From Phlebopus portentosus (lineage: Eukaryota > Basidiomycota > Agaricomycetes > Boletales > Boletinellaceae): a stretch of DNA of 64,000 nt. The notes under the pieces were generated by a model, which saw nothing but the letters and a program-made list of their open reading frames with translations, did no database searches and was not told the origin of the DNA. The position numbers were made by a program, and so were the translations under genes. Location of the stretch: NCBI GenBank assembly GCA_037892935.1, contig JAYXKI010000007.1:1922001-1986000 (forward strand), in the 5' to 3' direction. This document shows, piece after piece, positions 23,230-33,965 of this stretch (the first letter of the stretch is position 1; every line of letters starts with the position of its first letter).

Positions 23230-23600
23230 ATGTCAGGTAAGGGTAGATTCAAACAAGATGATTATGGCCGCTCTAACTAGTTACAGATTCCACGAATCAG
23301 AATCAGGTCAAGGAGAATGGGGAGAAAAAATCTAGGATACCAGTCCCAATCAAAGGAGTTAAACTTCAGCCCAAGGAGTCTGATGTGATGATTCAACATT
23401 CCTTATACAGCGCATCGATTCTGATTATTATTTGTTTTATAGAACGCAGAGAGCCAGGAACAGACTGAGAGGACGAAAAGCAAGTCCAGGATTCCAGTAC
23501 CTGTCAAGAATGACTCTGGAAAGCAGGTAAGCTGACATCTATTTTCTGAGTACTTTAGATACTACTGCGCTGGCTACTGTTCATTTTCTAGACTAAATGA
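23230..23600 (+). CDS. 65-residue protein with two SxIP motifs (four tiny exons)
   Basis: Exons are 23230-23236, 23287-23384, 23443-23526 and 23592-23600. The introns begin GTAAGG, GTGATG and GTAAGC and end in CAG, TAG and TAG, and the lengths sum to 66 codons including TGA. The first exon holds only ATGTCAG. The protein is hydrophilic, has no Cys, and is rich in Lys, Gln, Glu and Ser. It carries the same phrase twice: KSRIPVPIK (Ser18-Pro21) and KSRIPVPVK (Ser50-Pro53). S-x-I-P in a basic setting is the motif by which microtubule plus-end proteins bind EB1. Binding is an inference from the motif only. Clean splicing and the internal repeat argue for a real gene. The second donor is weak. Confidence 0.62.
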
Positions 23601-24151
23601 TGCGTGGTCGCGACAAAGTGGTTGGTTGGAGGTGTAGTAATCATCTACTGTACATACATGGCCAAATCTTATGTAAAGTTTAATAAAGTCGAGTTTGACG
23701 AGAGATCTGTTTGTGTGCTGAGTGTTTAACGGGGGATTCCATGAATATCGTCCTCAAGTTGAATCACACAGACACGCCCACCCATATAAACGATCAAGCG
23801 AGTTTAGGATCGTTTGGGCAAATCATGAACAATAGATGATATTCTTTGTGAAGGCTGAACACCACTCACTGGGTTTTAGTTCTCGAATATGTTTGCCGCT
23901 CTGTGTGATAAGATGTCGGTGATCATGAACCTAAAATTCTCAGTCAGCGCACCGTAATGATCTCTTTCCTTTTGGTAGCTCAACAGACACTCTGCTAACA
24001 ACACTTAGGTGAATCTCGCATTATATACTATAATCGCCTGTCTATTTATGCAATCAAAGAAAGCATGCTCTCACCTCAAGGATAAAGGCAAAATGCCACA
24101 GAATGATGAGAAGGTAGAGAATTCTGGCGCAAACTCGTAATATGACTGGTT
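23601..24151. other. Intergenic, nothing recognised
   Basis: This is the spacer between the SxIP gene and the 3' end of the minus-strand F-box gene. No frame or repeat stands out. Confidence 0.4.
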
Positions 24152-25552
24152 TTAGCAAAGGCTTCTATATGCCCCGGCTTCATACCGATCCCTAAGGAGG
24201 TGCCATGTTTCGGCAACGCCTTCGTGGACATTGCAATCAGAAATATATAGGCCTTTCAATGCCGAAATCCTCCAGACTAGACCAGAGACCACCAGTGATT
24301 GGAAGAGATATTGAGCATTAAACACCGAACATCTGACCAGGCCGAGTATCTGTACATTCCCGAGTGTAGACTGCGCAGCTTCGACAAGAGGATGTCCCCC
24401 GTCAGTGAAATCGTTCACGAGGCGTTCCTCGATAGAACAATCTTCAAGCCAGAGACGTTCGAGATTGCTGCACCTTGCGAGAGAGCCGAGTAGATCCATA
24501 TCAGCGCACCGAAGTTTGTACAAGTCGAGCGCTCGAAGGGGAGGTGTAGAGCGAACGAGAAATTGACGAGGAGAATCCCATAGCTGTCCAATCGCGACAT
24601 TTGCAGGCATTTTCCCGTCCAACTCCAAGTTCTGAAGGGCAGGAGCTGACAGAAGATCGAGCACCAAGGAAGGATCACCCTCGTCGCACCAACTGATAGC
24701 TAACGTCTTCAGATGTGATAGCACGCACGGTTCTCCGCCATCTCCCGCGTATGCCAGGCGAAATGCAAGGTGGCGGAGGTTCGGAAAGACCCTGAGTATA
24801 TCCAACACTTCCTCCATCGTTAAGCACAAAGATTCCTCTTCGTCTCGCAAATCCAGATGAACGAGATAAGGCCCGAAGTCTCTATGTCCATCCATCCCTA
24901 GCAATACGCATGGCTTCGTTGCCACACGTAGTTGCAGGCTGTTAGGAGCAAAGTGCCTCGGGTCCTCATCACCATCGTTTGTCCAGTAATATTCCTCGGA
25001 AACATAAGGGAACACAACAGGAACAGAGGGTTGAACTGAAACAGTCAGCGACATCTCACCAGGACTTGGTGGACCCTTCAGATCAGCAGCAAGTTCAGTA
25101 AGCTCCAGAACCGTCGGAAGAATAGCATCAGGTGCCTTGAACGCCGCGAACTTGGTGAAGTCGGCATCAACGACGAGAGGACAGGTCTTCGAGTTGGCAA
25201 TCCAGAGTAGCATGAGCTCTGTCGCGGACTCACAATCATGGCGTGGCGCACCGAGACTAGTGTAGGTCCATAAGGCAGGTGTAGAGAATGCAACTTTCCG
25301 CCAGCGCTGACAGACGTGACTGAGGTTGAGAGAAGACATCGGCGGCGCGCAAAAGCGGTCATTGAAAGTTGGACAGCACCAGTTGAAGATTTCGCTCAGA
25401 ACTTCGTTTGGTATGAGCGAAATGAGCTCCCCGAGTCTTTTGCTCGCGGACATGTTGATTGATGAAGTATCGTTGTGTGGAGAACCGACGATGGAATTAT
25501 CCTCGTCATTCCTAACGCTCTTGATTTTCTTAGGATCGACTCCAGTGCTCAT
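24152..25552 (-). CDS. F-box protein with leucine-rich C-terminal part
   Basis: A single exon encodes 466 residues from ATG 25552 (MSTGVDPKKIKS). An F-box follows a 40-residue lead: LIPNEVLSEIFNWCCPTFND, then LNLSHVCQRWRKVAFSTPALW. The rest has irregular leucine-rich segments (LSHLKTLAISWCDEGD, ALDLYKLRCADMDLLGSLAR, NLERLWLEDC). Such proteins recruit substrates to SCF ubiquitin ligases. The substrate is unknown. The gene is transcribed away from its paralogue at 26295-27743, which shares the CCPTFND signature and the same domain plan. Confidence 0.85.
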   Translation of the reverse strand: MSTGVDPKKIKSVRNDEDNSIVGSPHNDTSSINMSASKRLGELISLIPNEVLSEIFNWCCPTFNDRFCAPPMSSLNLSHVCQRWRKVAFSTPALWTYTSLGAPRHDCESATELMLLWIANSKTCPLVVDADFTKFAAFKAPDAILPTVLELTELAADLKGPPSPGEMSLTVSVQPSVPVVFPYVSEEYYWTNDGDEDPRHFAPNSLQLRVATKPCVLLGMDGHRDFGPYLVHLDLRDEEESLCLTMEEVLDILRVFPNLRHLAFRLAYAGDGGEPCVLSHLKTLAISWCDEGDPSLVLDLLSAPALQNLELDGKMPANVAIGQLWDSPRQFLVRSTPPLRALDLYKLRCADMDLLGSLARCSNLERLWLEDCSIEERLVNDFTDGGHPLVEAAQSTLGNVQILGLVRCSVFNAQYLFQSLVVSGLVWRISALKGLYISDCNVHEGVAETWHLLRDRYEAGAYRSLC

Positions 25553-26294
25553 ACACCAGGAAGGATTGGATTGAAGGCCGGCCACAAAACTTGTATAGAA
25601 AGTCAGGATTAGCTAACATCTCTATTGATGAGCGGAACTCGTTTTACCTCTGAGAAAGTTTCTATAGGTAAGGAGCGTAGACAAGAAAGGAGCGTGAGCA
25701 GGCCGAAGACTTCGGCGTGGAGAAAAGTTGTCCAAGTAGGAAGAAACTGAGTGCGACTCGGTGCACATTTTGTTGATTTTCCCTGAAGAATCGTGCCAGA
25801 CAAGTTTGCCGGTCAGATGTGGACGTGTGAGCCTGAGGTTCAGTCCCGTTACGAGGGCGCAAAGGGAGTGCAATCCAAAGCTGAGTCAGCAACCATAGAT
25901 CACGTTAGGTCCGGACAACTGGACAGACGAACGACTGCTATGTAGGCTCTCCACCCTCATAGTATCGGTTGAGTTTTCACACTCTCATGACCGAAACCTG
26001 GGGAACGACAAGCAGCCAACCCGATGAATGTAAATGAAGATGGTTCAAGGAACTTTGCTGGTTCCTGAACCTGCAATGCTCGCATCCATGCTGGCTTAGT
26101 TCTCAAATGACGAAACGCCGCGACCGAAAAGAGGAGCCATATTTCTCCACAGATTTACATCGACTGCCCTGTCACAACGCTTTCCTTTCGTTCATTCGTT
26201 CATCACGCTCGTTTGGTGAGTAACCTAGAATCATGTCCTTTTGGACCTCACTAAGAAAAGCATAGAAATAATTTGTCCCTCTTTTCAACTCTGT
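25553..26294. promoter_or_regulatory. Shared intergenic region of the divergent F-box pair
   Basis: About 740 bp separate the two divergent start codons, so both promoters must lie here. No conserved frame is seen. I could not pick out a clear TATA box for either gene. Confidence 0.4.
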
Positions 26295-27743
26295 ATGAGT
26301 CTCAGTGACTCTGATGATAGTCGTGCACAATATCTAGAATCAGGAATCATCAATGTACACAAAAATGATCCCCCATCACATCAGGGAGGCTACTTATCCG
26401 ACGTCAGAGCCTCGCTTTTCGGACACTCCAGACCGATCGACAAGCTGCCATTCGAGGTTCTTGCTGCAATTTTCTCATGGTGTTGTCCGACATTCAATGA
26501 CCATTATCGTGGGCCACCCCTCTCTCCGGTGATGCTTAGTCATGTCTGCCGTTCATGGCGTCAGGCGGCACTCGATAATCCAAGTCTCTGGACCTATTTG
26601 AATCTGACGGTTGCGTACTCGAGTGTCGGTGGAATGGAGAAAGCCTGCGACCAGCTTAGACTATGGGTTGAGAGAGCCAATAACTGCCCGCTTCTCGTCG
26701 AGGTGGAGTTCGTTGAAAGCTCGCAACGTTGGCCGGCTGCGAACGTCTTCTACGACATGGAGAGGCTTGTCAACGTTGCTCTAACGTATAAACCATCGCT
26801 ATTCTCGGAAGGTATGGAGCTAAGGGCAGCACTTGATGCTACTTCCGTCTCTCCTCCCTCTCCTGGGAACTATCCGCAAGTTATGGAGCAGTACACTTGG
26901 GCAAAGGCGGGAATCCGCCCGGATCGCCCTCTTCGGGGATCTGTACAGATTCACTCAAATAGGCATTCGGAAATTATGTTCGGGCTCGAGGGTCATTATA
27001 CAATCGGAAAACACCTGATACATCTCGACCTGCGTGATCCGGGTGATAAAATCCGCCTTTCCGTTGAGGAGTGCCAGATTGCATTGTCGGACTTCCCGGA
27101 TCTGGAATTCTGTGCTCTTCGCATAGGCGAGTCGACAGACGAAGTTGCCGAACGGCTCGTGCTTTGGCGACTACAAACGCTGTCTCTATCTTGGAGCGAC
27201 CGAGTCGAAGTCGGGGATCTATTGGATTCAATCACTGCGCCCTCGCTAAGTGAATTGGAACTAAGAGGACCACTCTTCCCAAGGGAGTTCTATCCCGGAA
27301 ACCGATGGACTCATCTTCCGGTGTTACTACGCCGGTCCTCACCGAGCCTGAAGCTTCTTACATTGGCTAACATGGATGGTACCACCGTCGAACTCCTTCG
27401 TTGCCTAGCACTGTGCCAAGGGCTTCAACATTTGTCTCTGGAGAGCTGTCGTCTGGATGAAGAGATAATGAATTCCATTGAGTTTGGTGAAGGCCTAACA
27501 CACGAACGTGCTCGGCGCACGATCTTGGGTCTCGACTACCTCGGCTTGATCTCTTGTGAAGTCTTTGGACTGAATGACTTCTTGCGCGTGAGCCTGGAGA
27601 CCCCATTCTGGGAGGAGGCGAATCTAAGCAAGCTCTACATCATTAACTCTGGATTTATATCGGAGGATGTTTTGTCTGCTATTACTCGGCTACCTCTGGA
27701 CGAATTCGAGACAGATCCTGCTTTGCTGGAAGACTTGGTTTAG
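26295..27743 (+). CDS. F-box protein, divergent paralogue
   Basis: A single exon from ATG 26295 (MSLSDSDDSRAQYL) encodes 482 residues. The frame is open further upstream but without an ATG. The F-box reads IDKLPFEVLAAIFSWCCPTF followed by VMLSHVCRSWRQAALDNPSLW. The leucine-rich remainder matches the neighbour in layout (LQTLSLSWSD, LKLLTLANMDGTTVELLRCL, LQHLSLESCRLDEE). It is head-to-head with its paralogue, so the pair probably arose by an inverted local duplication. The predicted role is substrate choice for an SCF ubiquitin ligase. Confidence 0.87.
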   Translation: MSLSDSDDSRAQYLESGIINVHKNDPPSHQGGYLSDVRASLFGHSRPIDKLPFEVLAAIFSWCCPTFNDHYRGPPLSPVMLSHVCRSWRQAALDNPSLWTYLNLTVAYSSVGGMEKACDQLRLWVERANNCPLLVEVEFVESSQRWPAANVFYDMERLVNVALTYKPSLFSEGMELRAALDATSVSPPSPGNYPQVMEQYTWAKAGIRPDRPLRGSVQIHSNRHSEIMFGLEGHYTIGKHLIHLDLRDPGDKIRLSVEECQIALSDFPDLEFCALRIGESTDEVAERLVLWRLQTLSLSWSDRVEVGDLLDSITAPSLSELELRGPLFPREFYPGNRWTHLPVLLRRSSPSLKLLTLANMDGTTVELLRCLALCQGLQHLSLESCRLDEEIMNSIEFGEGLTHERARRTILGLDYLGLISCEVFGLNDFLRVSLETPFWEEANLSKLYIINSGFISEDVLSAITRLPLDEFETDPALLEDLV

Positions 27744-28450
27744 TTGTTGATTGTTAATCCAATAGTCGATCAGGCATTTCTACTTGCCGCAATCGATTTG
27801 CTTCAGCTCTTGAAATTCGATGTGAATGGGCCCAGCCACAGTATATTATCCTTTCTGCGTGAAGTATCCCTTCAGCTGGGATAGGTTGCTTGCAAAATAA
27901 TGTTGTATGCTTCCGAGTTTTCCTTGTGTAGCCCTGCATTCCTGAGAGCGCCCATAAACTTCCGAAAGGATATAATGCCTCTGTAGCTGTGCGACGTGGG
28001 GAATGCAAAGTGCCTAAACTTCAGTGATTAGGTAATTGGAAAGACCAACTTTGCTTATGGGTTCGAACAAAGAGATTGTGCTGGATAAAGGACGTCTACA
28101 ATCTAAACCAAGGCATGAATCAGCAGGAGCCAACGCTTCTAAGGCAGTTTTGTGTTGCAGAGAATTCACAGACGAGACAAGAGGATTAGTATAAAGTACG
28201 CAATAAAAAGTGACAGGAACGTAAGGAGAATGCTGCAAAGTGGTTGTAAGGTAAACCGGGGAGAAGCGGCGCAAAACCATACCACCTCCAGAAACGTGCG
28301 AGGAACCATTGCTGAATTGGGACTTTGTCGTTCTGTTTCCCAACGCCATCTGGGTGCAAAGAGCGTGTTGTATTTTATTTCCAAGTCTTCCAGCTCAAAC
28401 CTCACTGACACTTTTCTTTTGCATCCAGCGGATCCAATCCATCAGAAACG
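27744..28450. other. Intergenic, nothing recognised
   Basis: This is the 3' flank of the F-box gene and the 5' flank of the small gene at 28451. The open frames of 110-125 codons here look like chance frames. Confidence 0.35.
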
Positions 28451-28772
28451 ATGGATGAAACGACAGGTCGATATTCAGTTCCGGAGCCTCCAAAGAGCAA
28501 AGTTGACTCTAGAAAAGATCAGGTTGCGGTAGTCCTTCGAGAGGATCCTATAACAAGGACAGATAGGGCAAGAGCAGAGGAAGCCCTGAGCAAGAGAGTA
28601 TCGTACACTCGAAGGAGTTCGGCCTTGAATCCTAGTTCCGCCATTGATGATGCAGACAAGGTATTGTATAAAGATCGGATATGACTCACATGGTCATAAT
28701 TAACCGCAGTTTTTTCCTTAACAATAGGGCATAAGCGACTTGCGTTGCTCAGGAGAAATGTGCGGAAGTTGA
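28451..28772 (+). CDS. Small protein of unknown function (two exons)
   Basis: Exon 1 is 28451-28660 and exon 2 is 28728-28772. The 67-nt intron is GTATTG...AATAG and splices in phase 0, giving 84 residues. The protein is charged, with Arg/Lys/Asp/Glu-rich segments (RYSVPEPPKSKVDSRKDQ, TDRARAEEALSKRVSYTRRS) and a tail reading DDADKGISDLR, followed by a short Cys-containing end. I do not recognise it. The start at the first ATG and the smooth join make it plausible. It lies about 280 bp before the HCNGP gene on the same strand. Confidence 0.45.
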
Positions 28773-29049
28773 ACCCTCCAAGTGTCGGTCTCGGGATAGG
28801 TCATTGATATTATCAGTACGTTGTTTGCCAGACGAGAGGTGACGATGTCGCATATGTATCACTGTTTCCGCAATATACGATACCTGCAACAGCTCTTGAT
28901 GAAGTGCGCACTTGAGATAGTTTCTCGCAATGAAGCTTTCGAGTCGAGTGAGGATACGCCGGCTGAGTTCAAATTGTCGGCTTAGTCATGCGCGTGCTTG
29001 AGTGCGGTTCTTACACTATACTTCACTTCGTTGCCCACAGCTTCATAGT

Positions 29050-30192
29050 ATGCAAGGTAAGGTCGTTCATGTTCGACCCACTGTGGACTCACTCAATCGG
29101 AAAGCAGGCCTTGTAGCTTATGATGGCGACTCTGCAAGCGATTCTGAGCAAAGAAACATGAATAATGTGAGACTGCCATTCGTTCGTTTCATGCTACATC
29201 TGTTTCCCTCTTTCTCTGCTTTTCTTTTTGGTCTATGCGATAGGAACGCAAACTGAAGGAGCGTGTTGATGTTACTCCAGAAAGTGCGCCGTATCTTTTT
29301 CTTCGTTTACTCATGCTTACTGACTGTGGTTGGTTTTGTAGAAGGAAGGAAAAGCTCGACGCAGGCATCGGGACGACCTGCCGGCATAGAATCGCGGAAG
29401 ACACCTCGCATTTCAACGAATGATCCTGATCGTGGCCAACCAGCTCTTTCCACCTCAGATGAGGAAGGTGCCCACGCTGAGCCCATAGCAGGCCCATCGC
29501 GAGGGACATCCCCCTCCACAAGTCATACATCCTCCGGGATGCAGGTTGATGAGCTGACCCGTATAAGGACTCTCCTGTGGCCCCCACCAATTCCAGGATT
29601 GGATGATTGCGGTATCCCGCCTTTGTCTAACGAAGACGATGATGATTGTGACCCGGCGCTTGTCGCAAAGTTGAGCCAATTCCACGAGCTCAAGCGGAAT
29701 CCATCGAACCCGAGGCACTTCAACGACTCACTCATGTCGAATCGCTCGTTTCGAAACCCGCACTTGTACGCCCAGCTGGTGGAGTTTGTGGATGTGGATG
29801 AGTGCACGACTAATTTTCCGGCGGATATCTGGGATCCGAGGGACGTCAGGGAGGAGTGGTTTGCGGAGCGGATAGGTACGTCCCATGACCTTGGATATGT
29901 ATGTCAATACGTCAGTTCATTGTGGTGCCATGCTTGTTTCATAGCGGAGGAGCAGAAAAGACGGGAAGAGAGACAAGCTGCGAAGCAAGCTGCGGGTAAA
30001 CGATCGCATATCGATTTCACCTCTTCTTCGCACTCTTCTTCGGCTCGGTTGACCTCTGGCACGGCAAGATACGGCACTGGTCTGCACCACTCAGGCTCAG
30101 GCGGATACATGAACCGTAGGGGTCGATTTGCGCCATACTCATCGCACACGAGTACATTTGGGAAGGACAGGACAGATGGTCGTTGGGGGTAG
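29050..30192 (+). CDS. HCNGP/SAP30BP family nuclear protein
   Basis: Five exons fit in phase: 29050-29056 (ATGCAAG), 29105-29166, 29244-29283, 29342-29875 and 29945-30192, giving 296 residues. The N-terminus [15 protein letters not shown] and the core [20 protein letters not shown], then [18 protein letters not shown] and [11 protein letters not shown], are the hallmark of the HCNGP family. The last intron restores [12 protein letters not shown]. The human relative SAP30BP is a nuclear regulator that binds SAP30 and takes part in splicing of short introns with RBM17. Yeast-type fungi often lack it. The C-terminus is basic, rich in Ser and Gly, with an RG-type patch (MNRRGRF). The family call is firm. 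The exact first exon is likely but less certain. Confidence 0.88.
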
Positions 30193-30834
30193 TATTTTTT
30201 TCACCGCTGAACTTGCTTTGCGATTTGTTTTATATTCATCAATGCAGTAAATGCGGCACCAGAATGGGCGTTACGTGCAAAGGGACGATTGTCGAGGACA
30301 AGCGTTCTAGATGTCCCGAATCCGTGACAACTAGCGATTCGAGAACAAAGACCGATGGGACACAAAACATCATATCAATATTACGTTGTCTCAAATACTA
30401 TACAAGTCTGATATAGATTATCGTTGTCCTTTGATAGATTTCTTCCGATGCGCGAGTTCTCCGTGTATGCTCCTTTCGCAATTCCACTCCTAGTCATACA
30501 CTGCTCCATCTTCGCAAGAAAAGGCGAATCTTCGCTATTTGTTGAGGGTACACGTATACATGGATTAGAGCGAACTTGGTTAATCTGTTGACCGTTCATT
30601 CATTCATTGAAGAAATCGAGAGGCGTGTCGAAAGATTGGATCGCATCCCATGAACGGGGATGACCGTCCTCATCGCGGTTGCCTTCGTCGGTGAAAATAG
30701 AGTGGAAAATTACGTCGCTTTCGCCCTTGAATATCGATCGATTGGATTGACAGCTTGGATGAAACACGAAAGACTTACTCTGTTCGGAGGGTCGTGGACT
30801 CTGTATATACGAATATACAATGATGAGCGTTCCG
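30193..30834. other. Intergenic, nothing recognised
   Basis: This is the 3' flank of HCNGP. It contains only short frames without motifs. Confidence 0.4.
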
Positions 30835-31210
30835 TCAAGTGGATATGAATGCATAGAAATGAGTTATACCGCACCTAACATGTATGAACCCCTCCCCGCC
30901 TTCTTTGATCGCGGGGATCCTGACCTTCCCGAAAATAATCGTTCCGTAAGCAGTCGCACCGCTCCTCACGAGCACCAGATCCTTCTCAACATCAAAGTTC
31001 GTAAGCTCGGTGTCCGATAGGCCCGCAGCGCGTCGGAACATCTGGGGTTCGTGCTTGTCCCAGTGGTGACGCAGTCTGGCGAGCTCATGCTTGATCTTGT
31101 CTTCAACGACCTTGAAGGCTTCGATGGCCTTTGGGAGAGGCGCGTGGGCCTCGTTGAGCTCGATTGTTTCACGGGTTGCTGGATGGATGAGAGTCAGCCA
31201 TCTAGAATAT
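30835..31210 (-). CDS. Unrecognised protein fragment
   Basis: One minus-strand frame runs from about 31210 (WLTLIHPATRETIELNEAH) to TAG at 30835. It is helical and charged in its first half (IEAFKVVEDKIKHELARLRH) and strand-like in its second (DLVLVRSGATAYGTIIFGKV, EGGEGFIHVR). No ATG opens it. An upstream exon behind an AG near 31208 is likely. The ending loosely recalls cystatin-type sequences, but too weakly to name. It may be a partial or decayed gene. Confidence 0.35.
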
Positions 31211-32700
31211 TCTGTATTTTATCCGGAATATACTGACCCATTACTCGTTGGATGAAAGATGAGGTGAAGCTTAAGATGGCGATGAGATATGGGTTATGAC
31301 GTCGTTCGTTATGTAAGCATAGCAATACAAATACAAAAAGTTTTTCTTTCTTTCTTTCTCTTAATCTGCCACTCGTCCTTTGCATCGCCAGCTCTTGTAA
31401 CAGCTGTATATGAGCCGACTGCTCTGTAACGATCCTTGAATAGTCCGCAAATGATAAATCGCTGTATCCTCTTTTGCGAAGTAGGAGAAGATTTCAGGTC
31501 GATTAAGTGCTGACAGTCAAGGTCCCTCCGGTATCTGTTCTGGTTCCTTAGTACTACGGGCTTCACAAGACTCCATCCGATGCTCCAAATGATAGAAATG
31601 ACTTTGTGCGTGTCGCCATTGATCTTCAGTCAGACGTTTTGTTAACGAACTTCCGTTCCTCGCCATCTTCCATGTTGTTCCTGACTCGATGTCCTGAAAG
31701 ATGGGAAGCGAATGAGTGGCCATAATGGCATCTTCCGGGCAAGAACTGCATCACGAATGCGTGCTACATATTCGTCCTTACCTCATGATAATCGACCCTC
31801 TACGCCAGTGGTTGCTGTGCAGAGCGGTCGACTGCTCTTCCATCCATATCGTTAGCTGTGAGCCTCGTTACATGAATGGCCCGACGTTCTCAGCTTACGA
31901 GCGGTAAGCACCAGTCTTCCCATGGCGTTTCATACAAAATGCTCTGAAACCTGCAAGTCGGTATTTTACCTGATTTACTCGCATATACTAGTTGAAGCGA
32001 CAGACAGCTCAACCATGAGCCAGATCTCGAGAGCATCGGCAAGCCCCGGACTGTAGCGGAGCGTACAACAAGGGAAAACACACCAAGGAATCGTCTCATC
32101 TCAATCCTCTGACTATTCGAGTCGTCAACGCGTAAAAATAGTGAACAGTAAATGCTCTATCTATTATTGTGAGAAGCGGATAAACCCGAATTCCCCACAT
32201 ATGTACGTAAACACATATTCCATCGAGAAACAGAGACCGACTCTGACTTGTTTCATATAGATACCCCCATGATTGGAAGTTGAGATGTTACGAATCTCGA
32301 CAGATAACCGTTCGACGCTGTGTCACGCACTCCTCGGAAATTGCTTGATATTGGATGCAGAAGACGAATTCCGTAGTACCAAGTCTGCTCGGACCTTCAC
32401 ATTTGGGACCTTTCCATCTTACTATCCATAGGAGGTGAAGATGCGGTGGCACCTTGGGAACATCAGTGTAATAACCAATTTTAAAATAACATATCTTGGA
32501 AGATTCGGGTAGCGCTAGAATGGATGTCTGCTGACATGGGAAGCTCAGTAGTCCCAAGTTTTCATGTTTCAGATGGTTGGTCAAAGAAGAAAAATACGAT
32601 TAATAACGGGTTCAACCAAGTCCTTGGAGGAGGTCTCTTGTTCTCTCCTGCTTCAGCCATCACCCTGCATAGTTAAACAGATCTGCCTTTGTCAAGTAAC
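31211..32700. other. Repeat-rich region without an intact gene
   Basis: It holds one copy (about 31560-31700) of a decayed minus-strand sequence that recurs at 33430-33670 and 33840-33965, and a TTTC microsatellite at about 31340. No intact frame was found. Confidence 0.35.
31560..31700 (-). repeat. Decayed repeat unit 1 (EERKF-type)
   Basis: On the minus strand the unit reads EERKFVNKT, and in a shifted frame VISIIWSIGWSLVKP. It matches 33840-33965 in DNA over about 120 bp, with shifts of frame. Confidence 0.5.
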
Positions 32701-32768
32701 CTGCGTTGTCAGTCTTGTTCATCGTCTTCTCCCACATTTTGCTCACCTACACTGTTTGCATAGACACG

Positions 32769-33090
32769 ATGTCAGAGAACACAGCTACCGGCGTTGTACT
32801 TGGGACCAGTCATGACGAAATGGTCAGGTACTTTATTGTCGGTTGACGTTCCCCCCAATCGGCTCCTCCATACTGTTGTTTGTGGCAGATGCCACTCTTT
32901 CGTGCGACTCGGCGTCCGACTTGACGGACAAACGCACCCTCTCGGTCGACCTCACCCCGACGAATATCATCAGCACATTTGACAATGGACCTAAATTCAC
33001 AGGTGCCATAAAGATTTCGCCTACCACAGCGGAATGCAAGTCCGACGAGCCTGCCGTATGGTCTCAGCCACAGGTGCGAGTCCTTCTTCT
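32769..33090 (+). pseudogene. Third, degenerate copy of the 110-residue protein gene
   Basis: It starts MSENTATGVVLGTS, parallel to MSADSTATGVLATAS of the copies at 37220 and 43824. It then hits a stop after YFIVG and resumes in another frame (FVADATLSCDSASDLTDKRT, then ISTFDNGPKFTG). About 50 bp matching the middle of the intact genes is missing. The 5' untranslated part, including the GTCAAGTAACC donor and the CATAGACACGATG acceptor/start region, is still recognisable, so this was once a complete gene. Confidence 0.75.
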
Positions 33091-33429
33091 GCATCCATCA
33101 CAGAATTTAACCATTATTTATAATATTTTAGTACTAAACAGATCAGAAAGGAATAAAGATAAAAATACGTGTTGTCATGATCTGATGGCTATTGAGTACT
33201 CAACTCCGATATCCGCAACACTTGTGGCATATAGGAGCATCTGAGATTCATACGTGTCCCAGACTCTAAGAGCAATGTCGACGAGTGAATTGTATAATTA
33301 CATCTCTTTGTCATTCATTAACAATAACTCTTACTTGTCTCATCCTCAGCTCGACGTGGTCTGATTTCGAATTCGGCATTGGAATTCGTGGAATGCAAAG
33401 TTCACACCTGTTGTTGTTGTTGTTGGTGG

Positions 33430-33670
33430 TGGTGGTGGGAGACCATTCGATGCACTTTAAGTGAAGATGGTTTCCGTTCTTCTTCATCCGCGTGTACTTT
33501 GTTCTGTACTTCAATATTTGCTTGCTTTGCACGGTTTCCCCAGACTGAAGAAAATCGCCCTTGCTGATGAACTTTCGTTCCTCTGTCATCTCTCCTTACA
33601 GAGAGCCTTGTACAGGAGGATGTCATAGAACCGGTATCCTGAAAAGAACTTCTCGGTAAGTAATTTTGCA
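33430..33670 (-). repeat. Decayed repeat unit 2 (EERKF-type)
   Basis: On the minus strand it reads MTEERKFISKGDFLQ and later HLKCIEWSP. It is related to units 1 and 3 around the EERKF start, and more divergent after that. Confidence 0.4.
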
Positions 33671-33839
33671 TATCATCGATTCTCTTAATTATATCTGAAA
33701 GAGAGAGATGAAGAAGACAACGACATGGGTTGATGATGTATTTATTATGTAAGCATACTATTTCTCTTTTTTTTTCCCCACCCCCGCCCTCCGATATTTT
33801 GGCCTGATCCTTGATCCTTGATCTTCTGCGTTTTCACGA

Positions 33840-33965
33840 GGCTCCATTCGATGCTCCAATTGATATGCATGACTTCGTACGTATTGCCATAAAACCTCCA
33901 GTTAAATGTTTTGTTAACAAGTTTTCGCTCCTCAATACCTTTCAGAACGGATCTTTGCATTCAGA
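33840..33965 (-). repeat. Decayed repeat unit 3 (EERKF-type)
   Basis: On the minus strand it reads IEERKLVNKT, then VMHINWSIEWSLVKT. The DNA words TTTTGTTAAC(G/A)A and CCAT(C/T)CGATGCTCCAA are shared with unit 1. Confidence 0.5.

Noticed and set aside
30835..31210. Cystatin (stefin) gene
   Set aside because: Only the ending FIHVR recalls stefins. The conserved QVVAG-type loop is absent, so no function is assigned.
33379..33589. Asn/His/Gln-rich proteins from 33.4 kb
   Set aside because: These runs come from the GTT/GGT microsatellite translated in different frames.
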